Source of the DNA: Glandiceps talaboti
Taxonomy: Eukaryota > Hemichordata > Enteropneusta > Spengelidae
Direction of reading: 5' to 3'
NCBI RefSeq assembly: GCF_964340395.1
Contig: NC_135557.1
Span: forward strand, 20,935,225 to 20,999,224
DNA length: 64,000 bases
Each line of letters begins with the position of its first letter. Position 1 is the first letter of the stretch. Below, one piece after another: positions 1-10,863 of the stretch. A program made the position numbers and the translations under genes. The notes under the pieces were generated by a model. The model did not search any database. It saw nothing but the letters and a program-made list of their open reading frames with translations, and was not told where the DNA came from.

Positions 1-96
1 ACAAACTGCCAACTATAATTTTATTTAAAAAATTGTAGAGAAACTTATTTCCTACAATGTGACTAATTCACATTTTCATTTCATTTCATGTGTCAG

Positions 97-588
97 TGGA
101 GTTGAAATGGATGACTTGTGGATAGCAATACTTGCTGTGTTAGTTGTTCTACTCATTGGAATTATAGTAATGTTTTGGATGGCGTTATTTCAAATATCAG
201 CTAGAGTTCGCCGAGAGAACACCCCATATACGGTAATGATATATCTATTGACACATGGTGTTGGAGTTTTTAAGAAAAGATGAAACATGCGATTTGTGCT
301 GAAAATACTGTACTTCAGATATACCTTTACTTGAAACTACAAGTGAAAAGGAAATAGCAAGAAACAGTTCTTGTTTTATTTTCGATTGAGTACGAGGGCG
401 CGAAAATCAAAACATGTTTGTATGCAAAAATGAAAAGTAATAATAGTCTTTACTTAGTAGTCAAATCACCAATGTTAGGAACTGAAATTATTTCAACAAA
501 AGAAGAAAATCATTGACAAAGTATATACATATATAAATTTACTAATCTATAACATTTCTTTCTTTTTCACATACAGGTAATTGTGTGA
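97..588 (+). CDS. 3' part of a receptor-like gene: membrane-spanning exon plus tiny last exon (partial)
   Basis: Exon 97-232 follows a pyrimidine-rich acceptor ending TGTCAG and ends in an ACG|GTAATG donor. It reads, after an acidic stretch (EMDDLW), one hydrophobic helix (AILAVLVVLLIGIIV) and a basic cytoplasmic stretch (SARVRRENTPYT). The exon enters in phase 2 and leaves in phase 0. A good acceptor (TTTTTCACATACAG) at 576 would add Val-Ile-Val and a stop at 586-588. Upstream exons lie outside the window, so the ectodomain is unknown. The exon resembles the one at 17701-17821 in acidic lead, hydrophobic core, basic flank and both phases, so I infer paralogous receptor genes. The internal Met could also be a start, but the acceptor just before it argues for an internal exon. 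The tiny last exon is weakly supported. Confidence 0.45.
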
Positions 589-3500
589 GATATTGAAAGA
601 GAACCAACAAACCAAAACATTTAAAGTATTGTTCGATGTTTACATTTTGCATGAACAGTAGCAAATCCACGGACTGGGCACCGGTGACGTCACGCACAAA
701 GCGTCAAGAGACGTTGGTCGATTTGAAGAAGTCCGACACCTGTCTGTTTGGGGTATCACAGAAGCAGTGATGTATTAGTACTATACCATAAATATACACT
801 AATTATGAACACGTTGGTATACATTAGTTCGTTGGAATGGGGAGTGTTGAACACATTCCTCCTCTTTAACCTTTAGTGTAGATGTAATAGATAACGTGTA
901 TTATTTATGTTCTAACATAGCATTGTAGAACGTTTCTTGACAACCGTTATACAATCCATGACATCAGCATGGTTGCTGAGCTGGACTGAATGTTAATAGA
1001 CCTAATTTATGCACTACGTTTAATACTTGAGTTATCGATCATGTCGATGTGTTCGTAAAACCAACAACAACAGGAACAAAGACCCAATTGTTCTTTAGAA
1101 GGAGCCTTGTCCTCTTTCCTCCGCAGAATGTCAACGAATTAAGAACTAAGCCTAAATTGCAAATGCCTTAGGAAAGATGTATGCAGAAGAGTAATTGTAT
1201 GTTATCGTGACCAAGATGACGAGTATATGTGTTCTCCAAGGTCAATGAGGTTGTGACACGTTTTGTGTTACGATGGACACATTTCAACCTGTCGAGAGAT
1301 AATATTGCAATTAAGTATGTAAATAAAGTTAGTGCATTTGATTGTCGGGAAATATCACATGATAATATCATAACAAAGTGGAGTGTTTTACTGTATCGTT
1401 AACTAATTTGTCTACTTATCTGACACATGGGCATATCAGTGCCATATTTACCCTGTTTTGTGTCAATAATTGAATTGTGAGTTTCAATATGTAAATTTCA
1501 GTTCTCATCATGTGATTGATGTTAATGGAAACATTTCGTCATTGTTATTTCTGTCTGAAACAATAATTTGTGTATATTAATCATGCCAATGCAGTTACAG
1601 CTACACCATTTTCACACACCATACCGTGCCACACCGCACCACAAAACACCACAACACCTCAACATACCACACAGCACAGCACAGCACAACACAGCATACC
1701 ATACCATACCATACCACACCACACCATACCATACCATACCATACCATGCCATACCATACCATGCCATACAACACCATACCACACCACAGCACAGCAGAGC
1801 ACACCATACAGTGATATAAGAAACAATAAATAAGTACAATAAATAGGTTCAAATTGAGACAGTGTAGAACTGTGGTCTGGCAGTGCATACATTAATATAT
1901 TTATGTAAGCTAGGGAGTTCTGATACGTTTGGGAATAGAAGTATTAAAAATTAGACTCCCTAGTATGAACTGTTGGTATTGTCAGCAAATGATTAACGTC
2001 GTTCTACGAATGTCCCAAAATAGTTATGATGTTATGCTGTGGTACAAGTTTGAACTATTTCCAAGTTTCAACTGTACGTCATGATTTAACCACTGCTGAC
2101 ACTGTGCTATGATAGTGGGGGGGGGGGGGTTAATATTTTACACAACTCCTATAACCTGTTAATGTCTTAAAATGGATTTCGTCACTAACTTTAGGAGATA
2201 GAAAAAAAATATATATAATAAAAGGTTACAAAAAACTACATTGCCTATTCACCTGGTAGAGTGTAATGTGATAAGTTTACATTTTCATTTATAGAACGGT
2301 TTGCAATGTTACTGATACAAACAACGGATACTAGAACATTGAGACCCCCTGTCCGAAATGGTTTACTCCTTGAAAATAATCTTGCGCTGGGTTGGAATTA
2401 TTTAGTGTAATTTATGATATCAATTCAGAATTCAATATTATAGAAAAGAAAGAACAATTCAAATTTATAATGCAAACAAAACAAATATAAATTCAGAATT
2501 CAATATTATAGAAAAGAAATTTATAATGCAAACACAACAAAAATTAATAATTGCTCTCTGTATGTATTTAAACTCATGTAAAAACATTTAATCAAGAAAA
2601 TTATTTTACTTATACATTTATAACGTTAGCCTTTTTCATTTTAGTGTTCTTTAGTATCTTTATTACATTTAATATATACCCAAATAGAATTGTGAATTTT
2701 TTATTTGGTTGTAATAAAGCTATCTCTTATCCTATCTCATCAATAAAGATTATGACGTTCTTGTATTCAGTTTAATCAAAAGTAGTGCGACTAGCCTTTA
2801 CTACAACTGTGGACTGAGTGCTATGTAAAATTGCATATTATATAGTCGCAAATATTGTGATAGGGAAATGGTCCAAACCAAACTTGCTAGGAAACACAGA
2901 CGTCATGATATTGGTCACGAAACAGTTGTTTGACCACTCTAATACACAAGTCAACTGTCACTGGAAAATGATAACGGGTCATGTAACAAACTTTGTCAGT
3001 ACTTCTGCGCATGGGTATTAGATGCAAGTCATGTCATGTTAACAGTCACATACGGCAAATTAAAAAAAAAATTACGTTCGTCGTGTGTGGCGGTCTTTAA
3101 TAACACCACACAGTAAAATTTCGTCTCCAAAATGAAAGCACAACCACATGTGATAAGGGTACGTAGTTCAGTTGGTACACTTCAATCTATCAGAATTATC
3201 AGGTTATTTATTAACTTCCAAATTGATCTGTGACGCAGTTTAAATTCTGTATCGGTAAACACCTAAAACAACACACTTTTTCATCAAAATCAATCTACAA
3301 ATTTTTATGAAGGTAATGTACCCATTATTCTAGTTCATTAGATAGTTTTATTAAACAAAACCTTTCTCTACATTTACTTTATAAACGTTACAACGCATAC
3401 GAAAAACTGTTTGTCTTAACTTCAGTGTAGTGACCAAATATTTCAATTGTTTTGTGTTACATGACTTTGTCTGAGAACGCCATTGGTCTACTTTTTTTCT

Positions 3501-3733
3501 ATTATAACTAATATTTATTATTCTAGTTTGTTATGTTTTCTGTTATTTTATATATAAAGGCATTTAAGTGACAATCATTCTATGTATGTGTTGAATACGT
3601 CAGCTATTTCAAATCTGTTCTGCAATGTCATGCATGATACTGCTGGCAGTGCTCATTAGGAGAACATAATTGTTTGTATGTCATATGTATGATCTCTTTC
3701 ATCTACTTAGATAAACTTCCCGTGACTACAATC
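589..3733. other. Intergenic region without a recognisable gene
   Basis: I see no supportable coding exon. The stretch holds a pentamer/dimer array at about 1612-1806, a poly-G run near 2116-2130, and a partial tandem duplication at about 2420-2535, where the string AATTCAGAATTCAATATTAT occurs twice. Short open frames here are not supported by splice sites or protein features. An AATAAA at about 1321 could serve the upstream partial gene, but it is far from that gene's stop. Confidence 0.6.
1612..1806. repeat. Degenerate CCATA/CCACA pentamer microsatellite
   Basis: About 195 bp of imperfect ACACC/ATACC pentamers. Several frames on both strands are open because the unit lacks stop codons; these frames are artefacts of the repeat. 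Confidence 0.9.
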
Positions 3734-6207
3734 ATGGGTCTTTTAACCACGTGTATGGCGATTGCCGTTTTAGGTCAGTATCCTAATTTCTCCACTGACT
3801 GCTATTTCCATACTTGCCCAATAGGCTACGTCGACAAGTATCTACCTACACACCTACCCACACACCGACACGTAAGCAGGCAGACGCTTTAAAGTGGCCA
3901 TATGGATGAGAATTTGGTATTTATTTTGGATTTTTATTTGATAAAACAGCTTCACTATGTTTTTCTACTTGAAAAAATAATGTGAAATAACATATACCAA
4001 GTCCATGTTCATAACTCAATAAACTGCAAAAAGATGCACAAAGTGTAAAAAGTTTGTTATTGTACGTACAATAACAAACATTTTACACATTGTTTGATGT
4101 TTTACAGTTTATTGAGATGTGAACATGGACTTGGTATATGTTATTTCACATTATTTTTTTAAGTAGAAAAACATAGTGAAGCTGTTTTATCAAATAAAAA
4201 TCCAAAATAAATACCAAATTCTCATCCATATGGCCACTTTAATACACACAGTGCTACGATTACTGCAATTATTGTATTTGTTCCTTTAATGTGTATTATT
4301 GGCCGGAATATGAATAAAGAGTTCACTTTAATATGTACCAAGCCTCCACATATACACTAGTATATTATGTCAATGGCAAGTTCTAAAAAAACAGAATCAG
4401 ATAATTATTCATTGAAAGGATAAAGACGTTGCAATCATTGTGTAACTCTTGCCTAATGGTTAGGAAATATGTGAAATTTATGTATAATTAAATATATGGA
4501 TAAACTAACTCATGATTTGTTGTAAAACGATTATTTGGAGTTGGAAATTGTGCGTCTTTTATGTAGATGTGCATATCAACATTTTATAATGAATATGTTA
4601 TCACAGTCATCAACATTTTACTCGGAGTAACTTATAGTAACCTAACCCTATTGTATTACATGCGTTGGAAAAAGACAACTGACAGTTGATTTCGCATTCT
4701 TATGTCTACATATCCAGCGAAGGTTTAAATGGAGACACCAAAATGGAATAATGTAGTAATGGAAATATAACAGAAAAATGACATTTTTCAAGTACAACAT
4801 TATCATTTATAAACGGAATAACATTGGCTTCTCTCTAGGGTACTATTGTCGGGAGGTTTACTGTTTATTGGAAGAGCCATACATCATGATAGAGGGGGGT
4901 AGTGAGGTGCTAGCCTGTTCCTTCAGGTCATCAGTAGAGATTGGACGAATACCATCGAGTTTACTTTACACAGCCAAGGACGATACCAAAGACAGCAACA
5001 AATTAGAATACCGGGGAATAAGAGATACCTCCATTGTTGATGCAGCACTTCTCCATTGTGCGTACACTGAAGAACTGAAGGAGTCGAAGTACATTCGCGA
5101 AGACCAGGAACAAATTTTGTATCTTGTTGATAAAGGTAAAGTATGTAATTTCCTAACCTCGTTCCACCCCATCCATATTCTCATGTATTTTTTAACTGCA
5201 AACATGGAGTTCTGTTCACTTGATAGCGTACACACATGCGCGATATAATAACAACATTGATATTTCATAAAGCAGATGATGAGGTGAAAGTTATTACTTG
5301 CAACTGATTGTTTAATTTATTCAGATACATTAGGAGGAAACGTGAAGGCCAATTTCCCAGACACAACCCAAATATTGATCGGGGAGGACAATGTTGAGGA
5401 TGGCGATGATCCATACTGCTCCTACAATACAATGGTAAAAGTTGTCCAAGTAACACCCAACTTACTTACTGAAGTGATTGAGTTTCATCGAGACAATAAA
5501 AGGGATTCGAATTCTGTATGGAACTTTAAAGAAATGAAGGTGGTAGATGCAGACACCTTTGTATGCCTGGAAGGACATCGGATTGGTGAGAAACGCACGG
5601 AAGGTGTACATATAATCGTAGATGGTGAGTTTCTTTGCAGCACTGTAAATTTGTCAGTAGAAAATAGTGCCATGTGTTTGAAAAATACAGACATGTTATG
5701 TTATGGGCATTCGGCGTCTTCTACTATTAGTCAAAAGTCCAATTCAACGCCGTTGTTCCAGTTTTCTTCATATTATTGTAAAATACACAGCTTTAGAAGA
5801 GAATAATAGGTTTTCAGTTTGTCATCAGACTTAGTTGGAAATTCACGCAAAGACCGAAAATATTTGCACAAAGACCAACAACAGTTAAGGAAATGTTTTA
5901 AAAACAACTTCAATTTAGAAAATGTATTTCCACAATCCAAATAATGCAGTACATGCGCACAAACATTTTTTTTTTCATTTTTATCAGTTGCGTATAAAAA
6001 GTGAAATCCGATTTGCGTCTGTATTCATAGAATGAACTTTGCAGACTAGTGAACAACGATTTTTGTCATCAAAATAATATCATACATTGAAAGTAATAAC
6101 CATCCATCATGTGGTCAGATGTAGAATTGATTTATATCATGGTTTCTTGTCTTCTTACAGATCACACTGACGAGACAGCAGACCTCAATATCAAGACAGA
6201 GTTATAA
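3734..6207 (+). CDS. Secreted protein with two Ig-like domains (four exons, 227 residues)
   Basis: Hand-assembled exons: 3734-3773, 4839-5135, 5325-5624 and 6161-6207, all joined in phase 1 with GT/AG borders. Exon 1 encodes a short hydrophobic start (MGLLTTCMAIAVL), taken as a signal peptide. Exon 2 encodes an Ig-like domain: Cys40 after EGGSEVLA, and Cys87 in DAALLHCAY, which has the form of an Ig F-strand. Exon 3 encodes a second one, with Cys144 and Cys193 in DADTFVCLEGH. Spacings of 47 and 49 fit I- or C2-type folds rather than V-type. The usual core tryptophan is not obvious in either domain, so they are divergent. Exon 4 gives a 15-residue acidic tail (HTDETADLNIKTEL) and TAA. AATAAA lies at 6317-6322. 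As modelled it has no membrane segment and should be secreted. Phase-1 exons flanking Ig domains are typical of animal Ig receptors. The ligand is unknown; transcripts are needed to confirm exons 1 and 4. Confidence 0.65.
3890..4245. mobile_element. Long palindromic (fold-back) MITE flanked by TTAA
   Basis: About 350 bp forming an almost perfect inverted repeat. The left arm begins AGTGGCCATATGGATGAG just after TTAA, and the right arm ends CTCATCCATATGGCCACT just before TTAA. Arms are roughly 165 bp. The centre contains TTGTTATTGTACGTACAATA, itself palindromic. TTAA on both sides matches piggyBac-type insertion. It sits in intron 1 of the Ig-like gene. Related copies lie at 61077-61495 and 62723-62940. 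No transposase is encoded. Confidence 0.85.
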
Positions 6208-7104
6208 ATCGATTGATGTGTTTGTTTTCTTTCTGATCTTTAATTGTCAATTTATTCGCCTCGTTTTATGAGTGCACGCGGAAAGCCAATTTCCAGTGCA
6301 TTTTTATTCAAATGGCAATAAAGTTACAGATATTATCATATCAAACATAACACGTATGGGACACTTTATACTTTAATTGTTTTAGGACTTCTATATATAA
6401 CCGATAGATTTTTCTTTTGTGACGTTGTGAAGAAAATAACAAATCATTCGTTTTCGACACAATGTGCAACGACCAACGAAATATACAATTCTGTGTAAGA
6501 TTAAAGTAAGAAGTGTTATATTGTCACAGATGACATATTCATAATTTTAGTAAATTCAATATTTTAAGTACATCGCATGTCCCACTTTGACTGAAAGGTC
6601 AACAGGTTCTCTCAAGGATATCGAATTCAAACCACACAAGATTCCAAGCGTACTCGAGTACATGAGACGACAGTCTGCATTTCATATAGATAACTAGGAT
6701 TCATAGTGATCAATGTTTTGAGAATAGTCTTTAGGGCATGGTAACAACTCTTGAAGATTTAAATATGGTTTGCATTAATTATTTGGCCATACACATGCGT
6801 TATGTAGATTTAGACTTTAAGGACAATAAAGATTGCACTTGGAACTAGCAGGCAGGCACTTCGGGGGAAGTCAATGAACGAGGCATAAGCTAAGTGCTTC
6901 TAATGTAGACTTTCGGCTTGAACATAAACTGTGTGCAGTCTGAGCTCATTCCCTAAAGTTCAAGTAGTGATTCCGGTACAGAAGTTCAGTCGGTACATAA
7001 GATGTAAGATGTGAGAGTGATTTGAGTGTAGTTACTTTGTCTGTCAGCTGAGTGCGAAGATCAAAAAGTAACACTATATTGTGGATTCATAAAGGTCGAA
7101 TAGT

Positions 7105-7400
7105 TACAGTAGCTGGCTTGGAATCTGTTGTTTGCGGGTTCGAGCCTCGTCGTTGCAATTTGTTCCTGGATGGCTAAAGTCCTTGAGCCAAATTGAACCA
7201 CGAATGCAATACCTTCTCAACGCATCTGTGTAATTGGCGACATGGTAGGACAGTGACTGCGATGAAAATACCGTTAATCGTATGCGTTTTAAGAAAGGCT
7301 GCAATGTATGCTTTTTTGGGGGAGTTGGGGAAGTATAAAGGCTGCTGTGTCGGTATAGCTCCGTATCAGAGCTGGGTAATAAGCGCTAGAGCACATTGAT
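7105..7400 (+). mobile_element. Degraded tRNA-derived SINE copy
   Basis: Contains TTGGAATCTGTTGTTTGCGG, then a B-box-like GGTTCGAGCCTC, then CCTGGATGGCTAAAGTCCTT. The same order of blocks is present in the better copy at 11735-11985, which supports a shared dispersed element. The 3' part is diverged and the ends are approximate. Confidence 0.55.
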
Positions 7401-8264
7401 GGATATCCATTACCTTAATATGTAAGATATTTTATCTAATATGATGGTTATACTTTATACGGAACTCTATCGCATTCATTTTGTAGATATCTGATACGAA
7501 ACAACCGACACCGAATTTATTATAACTACATCGCTTATAGCATGTTAAATTGATAATCTGGTACAGTCTCCTCATAGTATGTATTGGAGGTGAAAATTTA
7601 CACATAAAAAGAATTGCTTCGGTTAAAAATCTTACAACGTAAGAACTATGTACTCACAGTGTTGACGATTCCATTCGGTTGCACTACCAACAAGAGTTTC
7701 CTAACGAAATAGGTCAGAGGAATATAACCGATAATTATGATTGGTACATTAACATTACGATACTCTATGCTGGCACCCCTATTCAGCTCTATGCATACTC
7801 TATCGTTTCTAAGCGGCTATACCAAATCCTGTTGTCGAGTCGCTACGTTATACCACCTGTAATATGTTGGCATGAAATCAGTATCTGGTAGTGTCATTGT
7901 TTGCCTACAACTAAGCTTTATTATCACAACGTCTGATTTCGACAATTTATGACACTACACTACATACATGATGTACCTTTTATTTCATAGCTTATTAACA
8001 AGTAACATAGGTGTGTAAAACATTAATTGTTCTGTCGTCGTGAAGGCAGTTGGTTTCGCTTCAGAACCACGCACAAGTCTGTTAGCTAGTCTGCCACAAT
8101 TTTAACGTGAACTCTTATTCTTACAAATTCAGATTATGATGAAATCCATAATACTAAAAAGTTTGAAAGAAGTCGTATGGGTTAGTATAGATGATTTGAA
8201 TGCCTAAATCTAAGTGTAGATGTAGTGCTACCTAGCTAGTGTAAATATAAGAGTAATTGTATAT

Positions 8265-8421
8265 AATCTCCCGGTATTCCGAATGAGTGCTATCGAGGAC
8301 GAATGATTCCCCTCATGTCGGCCGTATCCCTCCGAGCCGATAGACTCGGAGGGATACAGACACATGGGAATCATGAGTCCGAGATGACGTAGCACGAATG
8401 AGAAATACCAGGAGATTATTT
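8265..8421. repeat. Imperfect fold-back element of about 155 bp
   Basis: The two halves are inverted: ATAATCTCCCGGTATTCC on the left pairs with ATACCAGGAGATTAT on the right. The central stem GTATCCCTCCGAG / CTCGGAGGGATAC encloses a short loop. It is probably a non-autonomous DNA element; no target-site duplication was resolved. Confidence 0.75.
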
Positions 8422-9718
8422 ATTTATCATATACATAGACCCACTATTTTATTCTATCATGACTACAATTTTAAACTAAAATATTCCGAAACTTACGCTA
8501 AACGCGCATCAATTTTACGAAGTGATGGGGCTACAGCGCTCAGCTGAGTTTTCAGAATGTAGCCGCCATTGCGACAGTTACTACTACTACATAACGTATA
8601 TGTTGAGATAAGTAAAATTACACCACAGACTTTCAGGTAGGGAACATTTTGCCAACGACGGGACGTTTGTCAAGAGCAGTGATTAATTCTTTGATAAAAT
8701 ACACTTTCATCGGAAAAAAATGAGACATATCGAGAGACAGACTAACGAACGGCGCAGATGCCTACACTACACCGGTTATGCATAGAACTCGGCTCAGAGT
8801 CATCCGCTAAAAACATCAACACTGGCAAGTTAAAATGTCGAAAACATTGTGAAATTTTCAAAAACACATTGTTTATGTATATAATAATGATACAATATTA
8901 TGAATGTATACTAAAGTCCTATTTTGTTTTTATTTGTCATAATATCTTTATTATTTTCTTCTGTACATAACGCAAATTTTGTATATATTTTATCCATTTT
9001 TTGAATGACTGCCTGGAATTGGCACAAAATGTAGGAATAAATAAATAAACAAATAAATAAATAACAAAACAAACAACAAACAAACATAAATCAATCAATC
9101 AAGCAAGCAATCAATAGATAGATAGATGAAAATAAAAAAATAACTAAATTATCAGTTATCATTTTTTTCGACTTTAGATCTTGTTTAAACATTTCTGTTA
9201 TATATCATGTCTTACCTTTTTATGGTTATGTATTTTCTTTTGTTATCCTGTATTGTCTTTTACAATATTACATTTTTCCAATTCAATAAAACTAGAAATT
9301 TACTTGATTTATTTTTATAATACATTTATGAATTTTTGTCAAGTTGTATTAGCTACTTTGCGACAAAATTTTAATTCAATTTAATGCATTCATACAAATT
9401 GGTAAAAATCATAAGACTAAAATCAGATTAAGTGGATTATTCAGTTAAGACACTTTGAAGGACTGACACGATGGGTAAATTATTGATGATAAACAACGCT
9501 TAGCATATGCCCCATGTACAGAGACTATCCCTTGTAAAAATAGCAACTAGTCATTGCTATAAAAACACAAATTACCATACACAATACTGCCAATGCTGTT
9601 ATATGGGAAGCATTATTTCACACTAGTACACTGCAAAATTATGCGAATCAATTGCACCATTTTGTTGCTAAACATTTTGTTTATTTAGCCATTTTTTAAA
9701 TCAAGTACATGACATTCA

Positions 9719-9746
9719 TTCATACATACATACATACATACATACA

Positions 9747-9777
<31 letters not shown>
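9719..9777. repeat. (CATA)n microsatellite
   Basis: About 14 near-perfect CATA units ending in CATATATATG. Confidence 0.95.
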
Positions 9778-9781
<4 letters not shown>

Positions 9782-10863
9782 GCAATAAATCTGTATGCTG
9801 GCATATTGAAAATATTTCATTGCTATAACGAAACTGATGATCTAGGTGAACTCTGGTTGGATTAATTTATCCAAGTCATTCTTTCACAAAAAAACTGCGG
9901 CGCATGCGTATCTGTTAAATTCATTTGATCATGTATTAATTTAGACCGTAGTCAGACTTTACGCCTTCATTTCTTGGAATTTGAGTGGGAAAAAACGAGA
10001 AAACGTTGACTGGTTTTGACTGGTTCTGACTGGTTTCTGTTTTGTGTAATTTTGCATATCTAGACAGAACTGTTTGTATGTTCTTACAATACACGTATAC
10101 TTGATATAGATTACCACAGACTAGACTATCTCTCACTTGCCTATGATTCCATGGAATATAAAATTTCTGGTGAGTATGCCTGCTATAAAACTTTGTCATT
10201 TAATCAGTCGCGTCCAACCATATGTCGAATGAGTGTCTGGCTGAATGTAATCGGCAAAAACCAATTTAAGTAAATTCTGGTACATAATCGATTTTCAAAT
10301 ATTTTATGGCGGGTTCTGCGATTGTTTTTTTTTTCATTAAATTCACCAAGCAAATCATTGCAGTAAGGGATGGATGGTTTATATTGAGATAAAAAGCAAG
10401 ATGATATTTTCTCAGAATACAAACGAACAAAAGTATCTATTAGAAGTGCTTGTCTTTGATTTGGCATGGTAACATTTTTGTGTCTTATAATAAACAGACG
10501 TTTCAAGGTGATAGTTGACCTTTCCTTCTACTTCTACAGTAATTCTCGTCAAAGCCTATTAAACAACTGTCGAGGGTGCTACCGAGCATATACACCATCA
10601 GATATTAGATATACACTAGGTTATGTGTAGTTTATTTTATGTATACGATATGTGTCTCATTAGTCTAACATTCCTCAAACCTTGTACGGTTTTAACGTTC
10701 TAACACACTATTCCAATTTCCATAGTTTTTTCCATAATCCATTTACACTATACGACGTGTTTGGTGTCAACGGTAGGAACATGTACACCAGATATAGAAT
10801 TTATATTACGAACAAGTGTATAAACTATGAAGTATTTTTTATTTATTTTTTAGTTAACTAAGG

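Larger units (their letters stand above)
6208..10863. other. Region between the Ig-like gene and the small membrane-protein gene; no gene seen
   Basis: It begins with the 3' UTR of the Ig-like gene (AATAAA at 6317-6322). Beyond that I find no exon with splice sites and protein features. It contains a degraded tRNA-derived SINE (about 7105-7400), an imperfect fold-back element (8265-8421), a low-complexity AATA/CAAT-rich stretch (about 9035-9130) and a (CATA)n array (about 9719-9777). If the two flanking genes are one alternatively spliced unit, this would be intron. Confidence 0.5.

Noticed and set aside
3734-6207. Identity as a VCBP (V-region chitin-binding protein)
   Set aside because: Two Ig-like exons after a signal peptide fit superficially, but Cys spacing is not V-type and no Cys-rich chitin-binding exon follows.
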